NCBI GenBank assembly: GCA_964007475.1
Contig: OZ023275.1
Location: 12,069,829-12,133,828 of the forward strand
Origin: Hybos culiciformis
Taxonomy: Eukaryota > Arthropoda > Insecta > Diptera > Hybotidae
DNA: 64,000 nt
Reading direction: 5' to 3'
A program made the translations under genes and the position numbers. Under the pieces are notes generated by a model that did no database searches, was not told where the DNA came from, and saw only the letters and a list, made by a program, of their open reading frames with translations. This document shows, piece after piece, positions 43,101 to 55,013 of the stretch; positions within the stretch are counted from its first letter, which is position 1, and every line of letters starts with the position of its first letter.

Positions 43101-45052
43101 TTTGATTTAATATAGATTTTTATTTCAATTCATTCTCATTTAACTTAACAGAGCTCTTAACGAACGATTATTGTTATTCGCTTGCTTCCTGCTTTTTGGT
43201 ATATTTTATTATGAAATTATTATAAATAAAATATAAGTTTGAAAAATATTAAAAAAAAAAAAAAAAAACACTAACTAGAATTTTATATTTGTTTTGCTGA
43301 AATATAAAATTTTTGAACTTTTAAATATCAATGTAAATAATACAAAAAAAAACAAAATAAAAAGTAATAATAATTTTTTTTGTCTAAGATTTTTCCATTA
43401 AAAATCTATGTTTATTTTAAATTTCACCTGCAAGTATTTTCATTTACAAAATAATTTTTGTGAGCTTTTCATTTAGCTTTATATTTTGCACACAAAAAAT
43501 TACAAATTTAGAACAATTTAGTTGGACTTGTTTGTTAACAAAAAAAAAAAAAGGAAATATTTTTATGATGAAAAAGTGGAACAACTTCTAATTTGATATT
43601 CAATCTGAAATATCTATAATTATTATATGATAAAAAATCAAATAGTTACTCTCTCCAACATATAAGTCCGCTACATAAGTCTATATTAATGTTGAAAACA
43701 GAATTAATAATAATGTAATAAGTATGGCTTCAAATGGACTGATCAGTTTTCGTTATTAGAAGAGTTCCCGTCATATTTCCAAATTAATAAAATTCTATGT
43801 TCATATAGTCTTTTTTAACACAAAATGAGTAAAAATATGCAATTAAGGTTATGCACGTTGAACAAAATAATTGTTGGCCAACCTAAGATTTCAAATTGTT
43901 AGTTGGACAACTCCTTCAAATTGATTAGTTCTATTTCTGTTTAATTTTCAATTATTTGTCTTTAAGAAAAACTTTTTGGCATTTTTCATTTTCTTGAAAA
44001 TTGAATTTTCTTCAAAATCAAACATTTTTTTTTTATTTTGAAAATTTAATATTATTATATTTTTTTTTTTGTCTGTACTTATATATTCAGTGTTATTTAC
44101 TTTTTAAAATCGCAAAATCTTCCATGAAAGAATAATATCCAATTTTATTGTAAATTTCACTGTTGTCATTTGAGAATTAAATAAATAATAAAATATGTCC
44201 AAATTTACTTAAAAATAAATTTATAAAATAAATAAATACATATTTTGTGTCTTTCTGTTAACAACACAAAAATATGACATTATTTTAATTCATTTTTATA
44301 TTCCCAAAATTTTAAAATAATATTGCTGTAAACAACGTAATTGAAATTTTTGTTTGTTTTTTTTTTTAACATAATTTTTTTTGAAAATTTTAAAAAAGAA
44401 TTTTTAATAAATAAATAATAATAAATATTAAGTTCATATATGTATATGTTAATAGGAGTATTCACTTCAAATTTTTTTAATAATTGAAATAAGGTAAATA
44501 ATTTTAGAGATTTTCATTTAATAATAAATACTCCTAATATTTGAGCGTCATCCTATGTAAGTTGTGAACTAAAACAAAAAAAAAAATTAATAATTTCATA
44601 TATTTATTCACATTTTTAATTTCAATTCTTATTTGATATAATTACTATTTTAACTCTATCAAACCAAGACAGAATTTTATAACAAATAATAGAGTGAATT
44701 TTATTAACAAATAATATTTCGAAAGCGCCTATTTTGGTGTTTGTACCAAATCGAAAATTTATAACCAATGAACTTTTATTCAAAGGGTAATATAACAATT
44801 GTAGGCTTGGAAATTTTAAATAGAAATCTTGAAAGGTTTCGTTTGGACAAATATTTTTTGATGTAATCTGTATTGCAGTAAAAATGTATTCATCTCTTGC
44901 ACTTGCGAAAAAACATCCTGGTCTCATCCGTTTAAACATCAGCAATATGTGTATTTTTTAATTTCAAATTGAACAAAGTTCCAAAACTAATATTTAGAAA
45001 CTTGAATTAAATATATGAAAAATTCATTAATTCAAAATTTTAGATAATAAAT
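40156..45052. other. A/T-rich non-coding DNA
   Basis: No gene is recognised, apart from an unassigned minus-strand frame near 44.6-44.9 kb listed separately. Many A and T runs and short TATA-type stretches fill the interval. I find no bounded transposon. Confidence 0.6.
44622..44939 (-). other. unassigned 105-codon open frame
   Basis: From the ATG at 44939 this frame reads MFKRMRPGCFFASARDEYIF and ends at 44622. It has a more varied residue mix than the other chance frames (Arg, Pro, Gly, Cys, Glu) and lies in locally less A/T-rich DNA, so it could be a coding exon or a decayed one. I see no known motif and no convincing splice sites. Chance remains a fair explanation. Confidence 0.2.
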
Positions 45053-45122
45053 ATAATATCACTGACTTCTCTATATAAAAGACGAAACATCAAATTTGTC
45101 TATGGATTAAGGTCGAATAAGC

Positions 45123-45155
45123 TTTTCATACAAAAATCAAATTTTTGTATGAAAA
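45123..45155. other. perfect hairpin, 15-bp arms, 3-nt loop
   Basis: TTTTCATACAAAAAT and ATTTTTGTATGAAAA flank the loop CAA. It lies about 60 bp inside the left end of the surrounding inverted-repeat element. Confidence 0.75.
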
Positions 45156-45244
45156 ATTTTTTTATAAGAAAAAGTAGGAATTTAAATTTGACATGTAAGT
45201 ATAAATTTTTATTAATAAATTTTATAATTTTTTAATAAAAAAAA

Positions 45245-45296
45245 ATTGCCAAAAATATTACGGAATATGCTAAAAATTCGTAATATTTTTGGCAAT
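45245..45296. other. perfect hairpin, 18-bp arms
   Basis: ATTGCCAAAAATATTACG (45245-45262) and its exact complement (45279-45296) enclose 16 nt. It lies inside the 45-46 kb inverted-repeat element. A perfect stem of this length that includes G and C positions is not expected by chance. Confidence 0.8.
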
Positions 45297-45997
45297 GCAA
45301 AAGAAGAGTGTTTAAAACCCATTTGATAGGGGGGACCCCTGTTCAAATTTTTTTTTTTTTACAGTGATGGCAAAAAAAAAGCGTGCAGTCGAAAAAAAAA
45401 AGATTGAATGAAAAAAAAAAGTAAGAAGAGATTCATTCTAATTCAGAACAGTACAGTGAAATTAATGCTCGGTATAATAATAAGTCTTTCTAAGTGAAAA
45501 TATAAATTTTTCACATTTACGCTTAATATTTTATTTTTATTGTTTTAGCTATTTTTCTATTTTTAATATATTTCTGATATTAGTTAAGATATTAGTTAAG
45601 TTAGTAATAATTTTCATTAATTTGTGAATTTGAATAAATATTTTATTTTCATTGTTTATATGTTGTTTTATTCATAATTGCTTATTTTGAAGGCTTTAAC
45701 TTTTTTATTATTATTTTGATACTTAGGTATGTCGAACTATCACTATCGAGATAACAAAGCCGCCAATCTTCGCTGATGCTTTAAGTTAAATTACCTTCGT
45801 ACATTTTAAAAAATATTTAGAATCAAATATTTAAAAATATTTATATTCTTCATATTATAAAATTTCTAATTATTTAAATTTTTTTTTTAAATATAATAAG
45901 TTTTTTTCCTACAGTGTATATTTATTTTGGTCGAACCATTTGACAGATAAAAATTTCTATGTGTAGTCTTTATATAGAGAAGTCAATGATAATATCA

Positions 45998-48900
45998 ATT
46001 TTTATAAAAATTATACTTACATTATTTAGAACAAAATTCAATTTCCAATATTTTTGAATTCCGAGACCTAATATTATTGAAGTATCGTTGCTTTTTAAAT
46101 TCCATTATATTGGAAAAAAAAACCCAATTTATAAACATTATTAATAAAATACCCTATATAAATGTAAGCGAAAAAAAAAATGATATCAATTTTTATTCTA
46201 CATTATTTCTTTATACCGTGTACGAACTATATTCTCCATCTGCAATAATAATGGTGGGATAATGTTTCCATTTTTCTATTAAAAAAGGATATTTTGCATT
46301 TCGCGTTAAATTATTTATTTCTTGTTCTTATAAACCAAAAAAAAAATAAAAAATAAAAACAAAAAAAATTGAACTAAAAGAAATATTAAGGAAAAAATAT
46401 TTATCAGAATACTTTTATTTTATTTTATTATGTTTTTATATTAAAAAAAAATTCTGGGATTAAATTTCTTCTGAAAACAAATACGAAAAGAATTTTCCAT
46501 TTAAAAGTCCAATTTTCTATGTATTTCTATCAAATTTTATTAGTCTTTTAATAAATTTCAATTTTACCTGGGATTAATTTAAAATTACAAAGAAATATAT
46601 ATTTTAATAAAGTATTCTTGTTTTATTTTCATTTTTTTTAATATTATTGTATATGACTTTCCAATTTTCGGCAGATTGATTATGTTATATGCTTTTGTAA
46701 TTTGCAACCAAAAAACTAAAATTTGATTAGTTAGATTTAGATATTTATAAAAGGAATAATTACTACTCTCAGGCCATAAAGAACCTTAAATAAAGGATAA
46801 TACATTATGTTCTTTGTACTTTGATTTTAGTATTGAGTTCGTACATACAAAGTCTTCGATTTGATTGATTAATTATTTTGAATATTATAGTTTCCTTATT
46901 GTTTTCTATTTCCAATTTAACGTAACCTTAAAGTAACATTTTAATAATTCTCTGCTAGTTTTCCTTAAAACTCTCTTTTTTACAAAAATGCAATTATCAT
47001 AATAATATCAAACTTCATTAAAAATATCAAACTTCAAAGTGCAAAACATCAACAAAATTTGATATCAAAACATACAAATACCCATTCTAGCAAATATCTA
47101 TAAAAAGAAATTTTTTTAATTTTTGTTTGGTATATAGGTACATATATTTCATTTCAAACCTTTTGCGTAAACAAAAAAATATTGATTCAAAAAATAGAAA
47201 CAATTGAACGCAAACCACAATAATAAATACAAAATAATAATATAAGTCTATATAATAAAACTTTAGAAAACTGATGGTGTAAGGGTTTTATACGAAAGAA
47301 TAACGATATGTATTATATATTATAAATTAAAAGGACATTTAAATCTTTTAAAAATAAGAAAAAGGTATAAATATTAAATTGGAAAATATTCGGAATATGA
47401 AGAAAATTTTTAAAAGAAAAAAACAAATACATTTATTTGATCTTAATTCAAATGAACAATGTTTTGTGGTTTTTATTTAATGAAGACCCATTTCGAATAA
47501 CAATATTTAAATATTCAATATTAAAACAAGACAGAAAAATTAATTTTTAAATAGAATTTATTGTAGAAACCATTCTGTCAAATTGCTGTTAGGCCTTAGT
47601 ATTGAAACCCTAAATATTGAAAATTTGAAGTTTCAATAAATTTTGATAAGGCAGGTGTGCTCTATAATTTTTAACTTAATCATTTAGTTTAAAGATTATT
47701 TGCGAAGTTACCCTTTTTAGTAATTTTTACTTATAATATAATAAATTTCCGCAACAATTAACAATATTGAATATTATTTGAAGAACTTTTTATTACATAT
47801 TTCGAAACGTAGATAATGGAAATAATGTTATATCTGTATTCAGTTCACTTTATAAAAGATATTCACCCAAATGTCGGTTACAGCAGGCAAAGATTCTTTT
47901 ATTATAAAGAAAAAAATTTAAGATAAATATATTTCATAGTACATTATACATAATACATTATGTATATAAAGTATAGATATACTATATGTAGGTACCTAAT
48001 ATGTTTCATATTTAATGCTTAAAAAATAAATTACGAGAAAGAGAAAATTGAAAAACTTTAAAGTGTTTTTCAAAAACAAAACTATTCCAACATAAGCAAA
48101 TATTGGTTATGGAGCTAACTATGTAAATATTTATAACACTATACAGTATTATAGCACACTATTTAAATAAAACATAGAATTAAATATAAAAAAAAAATCA
48201 TAAAATTTTAATTACATGTCCAAATTGGTTTTTGTCCAATTGAGTCGTATTTTTTTTACTCATGCATAATCAGATAGTTATTCTGACAGAACATACATAT
48301 ATTTATGTCTATAAATTTAACTTATATACAGATACTCTCCTAACTTGTTACTTTTTTTGGTTGCAGGCGAATTTGGTCAATAATAAAAATTACATGCAGT
48401 GTTCCTGTCCTATATCATCAAAAATAGTTCGAACTGTGAAGAAATTTAAATATTTTGTGAGCTTTTAAATGAAGACAAAAAAGCAAAACTAAAACATTGT
48501 GATTGTTCAACTTAGGAAACTTTAATAAAAAAAAATACAATATAAACTGAAATTGTTGTTTTTATATATGCTCATACATATTATAAATATTTATATCAAA
48601 CATATTTTTGTATTCTGATTTTATTGTTACTTCTGATAATTTTAAATAATCTAATTATTTATTAAATAAAAATCTTTTAATTCTTTTATGAATGTGCTTT
48701 GAATCAATTGAAATTCATCCTTGTCATATTTCCTGTATCAATTTTAAAAGTGTCATAAATTCAATTTTCCACTTAATTAACTTAATTTACTTTATATCGC
48801 CTCTAAAATGTAGATTTCACATCCCGGTCAAATTCACAATATTATTAGCAATGTGCAATGTCCACTCATAAAAAATATGATGATTATATTTTCCCTAACT

Positions 48901-50420
48901 TCTAAATTATTATATGAATTAAAATTATTTTTCAATAAATGTACAATTGTTAACATTCCCTGCCCCCAGGTGATTTTATATCCAATAATGCATTCAATTA
49001 GTTTCATTCAAAATTTGTATATTACCGGTAAACCAAAAATGCATAAATAACCAAAAATCATTTTTGAGGTAATTCTGTTGAAATAATAAAATTTATATAT
49101 GAAGACTAAAATTTCTGTTGTTGCCTATTTATGATAGTGGTGTGCTAACAATGTTAGAATGTTGAAAAATATTTGGGAAAGTTATCTATTTGAGAAATTT
49201 CTTCGCAGCTTAACTGATTTCAACGCAAAGTTTGTAATTCTAGAATGATAGAAATAACCGTCTAGATAAACTTTGGGAAAGGTAGTTTAAGTATTGACAT
49301 CAGTATAGTGGTTGATTAATTTAATAAATTTTTTTTAACTATTTAGTAAAATTTCATATTGAATTCATTTACCTAAATCTTGGAAAATTTGGATTTTTAA
49401 ATTTGGAATGTACTAGATATCTACTTCTATTCAATTTTTGAATTTTCCTGAATTTTGTTTGTCAATTTTCTCATGCCATTTTTTATTTCATGCCATTTTT
49501 TTAATTTAAATTGTCTACTTAGAATTATTTTTAACGAATTTAAGTTAAAATACTATTATTAAGAACATAAATTGTTTAATTAAAATTTTTATTTATATAT
49601 TTTATGTAGATATTTCTTGCTGAATTTCATTCATAATCGAAATTTTTAATGTTTGTGATAAACCAATTCATAATATTTGTGGCAATTTTAATAGATAAAT
49701 ATTACTGATGGGTAAATTGGTTTCAAAGTCAGATATAATATCCAGCCCCAATATTTTTGTTATTATTTACATATTATTTCTACCTGAAAATTTATATATA
49801 CAACACAATAATTCGCAATTCATATAACTCATAATAATATATTTTATGTGCTTTATAACCAAATAGAGATGCATATGATTGCATTATGCGGCAAACTAAA
49901 GATAGACATTTTGCACATATGAAAATATTTATTATTTTTAAATAATTAAATTTGCATATTTTTTTGAATATGATTGAAGTATACACCTACATTATGAATA
50001 CAGAGAACATATATACATTATTGTGAAAATTAATTTTAACAGATTGTTATTACACTTGATTATGCAAATAAACCGAGAGAGAAAATCAATCAATGCATTA
50101 ATAAAATTTATATATAATATTATTACCTGAAGCAATTTAAAGGGTTAAAAATATTACACCTGTTTTTGTTTTGTGATAATTGGTCTATTTTTGTATGTGT
50201 CATATATATGATAATAATAAAGAAATTTAAGAATATTATGCATTTTTAGACATTTTAATTTGTTGACGATAAAATTTTGATTTAATTGAAAAATTATTTT
50301 TAATGAACGTAATTACATTAATTTACAGCAGGTATACATAATGGATTAACAACTTGAACTATTCATAGATCTAGTTTTTAAGATTTTCATAATATTGATG
50401 TTTCTTTTTCAAGAGGACTG
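45998..50420. other. A/T-rich non-coding DNA
   Basis: No gene is recognised. At 48364-48367 a T-rich tract ends in GCAG before a 34-codon open stretch, so it looks like a splice acceptor, but nothing supports an exon. Other frames are low complexity. Confidence 0.6.
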
Positions 50421-51457
50421 TTTATGCATAGGGTTGCCAAATGAGTTAAGTCAAAAAAGAGTACATTTTTAAAAAAATCTGAAAAAAAGAGAACATTCGG
50501 GTGAAAAAAAAAGAGATCGAAAAGAGACCAAGAATTATAATTTAGTATTTATTCAGTTTTTTTTTATACATTAATATAATAAACTTCAGTGATGCACATA
50601 AAAAATGAAGTAATTCATCTTCACCTGTACAAAGCTTAATTCAAAAAGTTTTCAAAAAATTTCAAACTTTAATTATTTATTGCAAAATTTCATATAAATT
50701 ATACATTATATTAGTAGTACATACATTTAACAAATCTAAATTTATTAAACAAAAATTATTTCAATAAAATTTCTCTGAGTTAGAACCGTTTCATAACTCT
50801 AAACCAATTCATTTTAACTTTAATTTGAACTTCATTTTGAACTTTAATTATTTATTGGGAAATTTCATAGAAATTATATATTAAATTATAAATCCAATAA
50901 AACCTATAGACTTATAAAAAAAAATCAATTTCCTAAACAAAAATTATGGAACGAAATAATATTTGCCTAAACTAGAAACTGTATTTAAGAATTTTTTGTC
51001 ATTTTTTATTAGGCTGTAAAAATCTTTACACGAGATATTCTTCAAGTTATATACTACTGCCATTATTCCTTTTACAGTTTCAGGAGTAAGTCTATTTATC
51101 TCTTTGGTTCACTAAGCTTTTATTATAGAAAATACTCGCTCAACGTTTGCGTTTTGCACAGGGATCCAAAAAAAATTGAGCCATTTTTATTAATACAAAA
51201 CTAGAATTTTGTTTGAAGAATTGAAGGGATTTTAAGCTAGATAGTAGCTTTTTCAAAGTTTGTCATTAGTTTCTGATTAAAAAAACTTCAAATCTGACAA
51301 TGCGTCTAAAACATTTAAAATAGCTTGAAAACAAAGAAAGTCTAAAAAAGAGACTAAATGAGACCATTTGAAAAACAAAAAAGAGAAAAAAAGAGTGAAG
51401 CTAAAAAAGAGACCATGTTCTCTTTTAAAGAGACCATTTGGCAACCCTATTTATGCA
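50421..51457 (-). mobile_element. hAT transposon with 8-bp TSD and transposase remnant
   Basis: The element spans 50429-51449 (1,021 bp). Both ends start TAGGGTTGCCAAATG, a perfect 15-bp inverted repeat. It is flanked by a perfect 8-bp duplication TTTATGCA (50421-50428 and 51450-51457), the hAT size. Near both ends the motif AAAAAGAGAC and variants recur several times, like the subterminal repeats bound by hAT transposases. The minus strand carries the 3' end of a transposase frame. Most of the transposase is missing, so this is an internally deleted, non-autonomous copy. Confidence 0.88.
50944..51190 (-). pseudogene. hAT transposase C-terminal (dimerisation) domain, broken
   Basis: Reading minus from about 51190 gives KWLNFFWIPVQNANVERVFS and then IIKA. 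Two adjacent stops (TAG TGA, 51114-51109) follow, and then the same frame continues TKEINRLTPETVKGIMAVVY and ends at a stop at 50946-50944. The N-A-x-x-E-R-x-F-S signature followed by K-x-x-x-N-R-L-T-P-E is the conserved hAT C-terminal dimerisation region. The rest of the transposase, including the DDE catalytic part, is absent. It lies inside the TIR/TSD-bounded element, which supports the assignment. It is non-functional as it stands. Confidence 0.75.
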
Positions 51458-54400
51458 CAGTGAATTTATGATAAAACGAAGTAAATTGGAGACTTTAAGT
51501 ACTCTGCGATTAAAAGCTGGATTATAGTTATTATAATTTGTACACATATATAATTAATATTTACGTACTACATATAATAGTATTTTTTGTATTTAATTCA
51601 AAGGGGCCGGTTCTGTAATTAATTTTGAATTTTATGAAAATAAAAAGCCTTTAAGAAATTTTTACTAGAAAAAATATATAAATTTCCGACCAAGAAAAAT
51701 AAAAAAATGTTTCATATTTTTCTTGAAAATTTTTTTTTTTGTTTTTCATATTTTCCTTGAAAGGAAAATTAATTTAAAAAAGAAACAATAATAATCAATA
51801 GATTTTTTTTTTCTTATAGACTGAGAAAAAAAAAAGATTTTTGTTTTTTTTTTTTTTATTATTATTTATTAATATTAATAATTTTCCTTTCACTGTTTTC
51901 TATGGTAATTCCATCGTGTATTATAATTTTTAATAATTTTTCTTTTTTTTTCTTCATAAAATTTTTCTTAGCTCGTGAAAATAAATTAACCCCCTGCAGT
52001 GTATTCAAATCTATAAAAAATAATAAAAAAAAAAAAAAATAACCGAAACAAAAATATTAATTCATTGTTGAAAATGTTCAATAAAACAAGAGGGCGCAGA
52101 AAAATTTTATTTTATATATATGTATATTTTATTTTTTCAGTTTTCTATTCGAAGTTATTTTTTTTTATAAATACGTCATATTCCATCCCTTATCGAATTT
52201 ATTCCCGAAAAATGATAATAAAAAAAAAAAAATTACAGATTTTTCCAATTCGAAAAAAAAAAAAAACATAATAAATAATTTTTATATATTTGCAGCGGAT
52301 TTTTTACGCGGTTTTTATTAACAAAGTTCATAGATGAATAATGAGGATCAGAATTAATATGAAAAATGCTGGAAATTTAATGAAAATTTTCTGACTGATA
52401 ATATCTATATCGGAGATATCATCGTACACATTAATATTTTCACTTAAATAAAACTATAATGTCAAAAAATTCCTTGCATAACTTATAAACTATATCCTAG
52501 CCCTAGGAACCTATATGTATTGTTCAACTTTGTGTTGATGGAGTCGTCAGGCAAGCAGGATTTCTTTATTTATTTAATATTGAACACTAAAGGAGCACTA
52601 ACAATCCCGAAAGACCTGAATCGATTTAAGCAATCAATTTTGCGAAGAAAAGGCTTACACAATTATATGGAAAATACTTCGTGTGCCGCTTTTAAAAATG
52701 CAATAATAATTTTATTTCATTTCAGTTTTTTTTTTAATAATCATAAATTTAAAAAAATAAAATAAAATTTTTTCTCTCTTCAATTGAATCCTAATCCATG
52801 AATATAGATGATGATTATAAACTTTGTATTATTTAAATTATTTATTATAGACATAATGAAAATAAAAATTAAGGATATCTTTATAAATACATATTTTTGG
52901 TATGTTAAAAAAAATTTATTTTCTTGAACAGAAAAAAAAAATGTACAAAAAATATTGCAGTGTATAAAATACTTTGGCGCGAAATTATTTTCGGCGGTGT
53001 GGTAGAAGGTAGTTTATTTTTTTTATGTATGGCTCGACATAAGAAAAATTAGTGTTAAAAAATAAAAAAATAAAATAAAAAACTTGCCACCCTCCATGCA
53101 CGCTAGGATTTGATTCTATTTTTTTTTTTTTTTTTGCCGAAAATGAAAAATGTCTATAAAAAATATATTTTATAAAAACTTATAGTAATAATTTATTTTT
53201 TTTATTCCCATAAATTATTCACTTAATTTTATAGATGTAATTTTTTTTTTGTAATTTTCTCCTTGAATATTTTCTGTTATATTACCTTTGAAAGGGATAT
53301 GCTAATTTTAATGTTTTATTTTTTGGCGGTTGGGGACTTAAAATAAATTATTATTTCTTTTACTATTAAATGAATATCGATTTTTATAGAAATTCGATTA
53401 TCATATAAATAAAATTATTAATTTTGTTTTTCTTAAAATTTCACATCATCGTAGAATTTCAGATAGAAATTATGAAAATTTTATATAAATTTTTTTTGGG
53501 TTTAGAAACATGTACCTATATACAATAGAATATAGATTTAAATATAGTATGAGTAAAGTATGATATCGAATTTCTATACATATAAGAAAACCTAAATATA
53601 AAAAACATTATACGCGTATTAAATAATTACCAAGAATTTCTTTTATTAAAATGTCCAATTTCTAAATTGTAATAACTTTAGTTAAGTCACGAACTGCCGA
53701 GATAAATTAAGCCTGTTTCAACTTAACATAAAGAAGAAACATATTATATTTCCGCGTACTTTTGAGAACTAAGAATCTTTAAAACAATAATAGTTCAACA
53801 TTAAAATATTTTATAAAAAATATATAAATCGACTGCTGAACTTTAGTTTGAGCATATTTTTAATTGTTAGAGAATTAAGAAAATTTGATTCCTTTATTTT
53901 GAAAAAATTTAGTTTTTTTTTTTTACAAATTTAAAATCGGTCATAGTTTAATGTAAAATTGAAAGGACATTATAGCGTGATGACTTCTCTTAAAATTACG
54001 CTTGACCGATTTCAACAAACCATATTTATTTGTTAAAAAAAAAACTATGTATGTAATATTTACATTTATAACTTTTTTTTTTTTTTTAAATAAAAAAATA
54101 ACAAAATTTTTTCTTTTGATTTAATCTTTAATATTGATTTTCTTATATACATATAATACATTAATATATATATTTGAATATCCTTTTTTGTTTAGTATTC
54201 GATAAATTTTATTATTATTAACAAAAATGAAAAAAAAAATTATGCAATTAAGTGCACGATTTGGCAATAAATTATTTGGTATTTGCTTTTTTGATTTCTA
54301 TTTTTTTTTTTTTTTTACACCTTATCTGAAAATCTTCTAATTTAAATAAATTCGAAATTGTATAGTTTTATATATTATGGCAAAATATATTCTAAACATC

Positions 54401-54625
54401 ATAACTCACTTATTTTCATTTATTGTTATTGATTTTTTTATTTAAATTTTTAATTTTTTTTTATTCGTTGTATTTTGTTGTAAGTGTATAGTTTGTTCGA
54501 TTTGGTATATGCGAAATTTTGTTTTATAAAAATCTGGAGAATTCAGGAACATTTTCTAAATGAAAACAGTAATTAGAAGAACATCTATCTATAGGTTCGT
54601 GTTTGTAAATATTCATAAATTAACA
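51458..54625. other. A/T-rich non-coding DNA
   Basis: No supported gene. A plus-strand frame at 52520-52765 contains a less biased segment (LNRFKQSILRRKGLHNYMEN), but I recognise no family and see no exon boundaries. The remainder is A/T runs. Confidence 0.6.
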
Positions 54626-54700
54626 GAACAATCAATTCTGTAATATCCTTTGTGTCACTTTGTAAGTTTCATTATCGAAACGGAAATCTTGTAGTAATAT
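54626..54700 (-). pseudogene. DUF1091 exon-3 relic (copy a)
   Basis: The plus-strand string CAATTCTGTAATATCCTTTG, then CACTTTGTAAGTTTCATTATCGAAACGGAAAT, lines up with exon 3 of copy b (ATTCTGAAATCTCCTTTG ... CACCTTGTAAAATGCATTATCGAAGCC). A short internal deletion separates the two blocks. Only this fragment is recognisable; there is no open frame. It extends the DUF1091 cluster a little to the left. Confidence 0.4.
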
Positions 54701-54834
54701 CTAGGTACAATAGTTCTAGATCTTCTTAAATAATAGATTGATTGCCGTACAAAAATAATATTTATTCATTAAGTCAGGTAATAATTCAACTTAATTTAAA
54801 AACTCATTGATCGAAGATATAAAAATAAATATAT

Positions 54835-54990
54835 GATGGTCACTGATTAAATATATGTCGCAATAAATTATAGTAACAATTTCGGATATAATACCTAAAT
54901 ATAGAAATCATAAAAATAATAAAAATTATAAAATCAATATGTAAAAATTTAACTAATATACAAAATCCGAAAATTTATTTTATTTGAAAA
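54835..54990. repeat. 3'-flank repeat of the DUF1091 cluster (copy b side)
   Basis: GATGGTCACTGATTAAATAT... through AATCAATATGTAAAAATTTAACTAATA is similar to 57195-57325 (CTGGTCATTAATTTAATGTG ... GTAAAAATTTAACTAATACA) and to 62320-62460. These stretches follow the stop codons of copies b, c and e on the minus strand, so the shared 3' flank dates from gene duplication. Confidence 0.55.
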
Positions 54991-55013
54991 GTTAAAGTTT
55001 AAGAAATAAGAAA

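Larger units (their letters stand above)
45053..45997. mobile_element. 927-bp terminal-inverted-repeat element with 9-bp direct repeats
   Basis: The left end (45062 on) reads CTGACTTCTCTATATAAAAG. The right end, on the opposite strand, reads CATTGACTTCTCTATATAAA. ATAATATCA lies immediately outside both ends (45053-45061 and 45989-45997). A 9-bp duplication occurs with Mutator-like and foldback elements, so the class is open. Inside are two perfect hairpins (45123-45155 and 45245-45296) and a G-rich spot near 45330. No transposase frame is visible. Confidence 0.6.

Noticed and set aside
48262..48468. Possible exon after a good-looking TTTTTTTGGTTGCAG acceptor
   Set aside because: Only about 34 codons follow, with no donor, no recognisable protein and no matching neighbouring exon. 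T-rich tracts ending in CAG are common here by chance.
52520..52765. 81-codon plus-strand frame with less biased composition
   Set aside because: No family is recognised and there are no clear boundaries. The second half is A/T low complexity.
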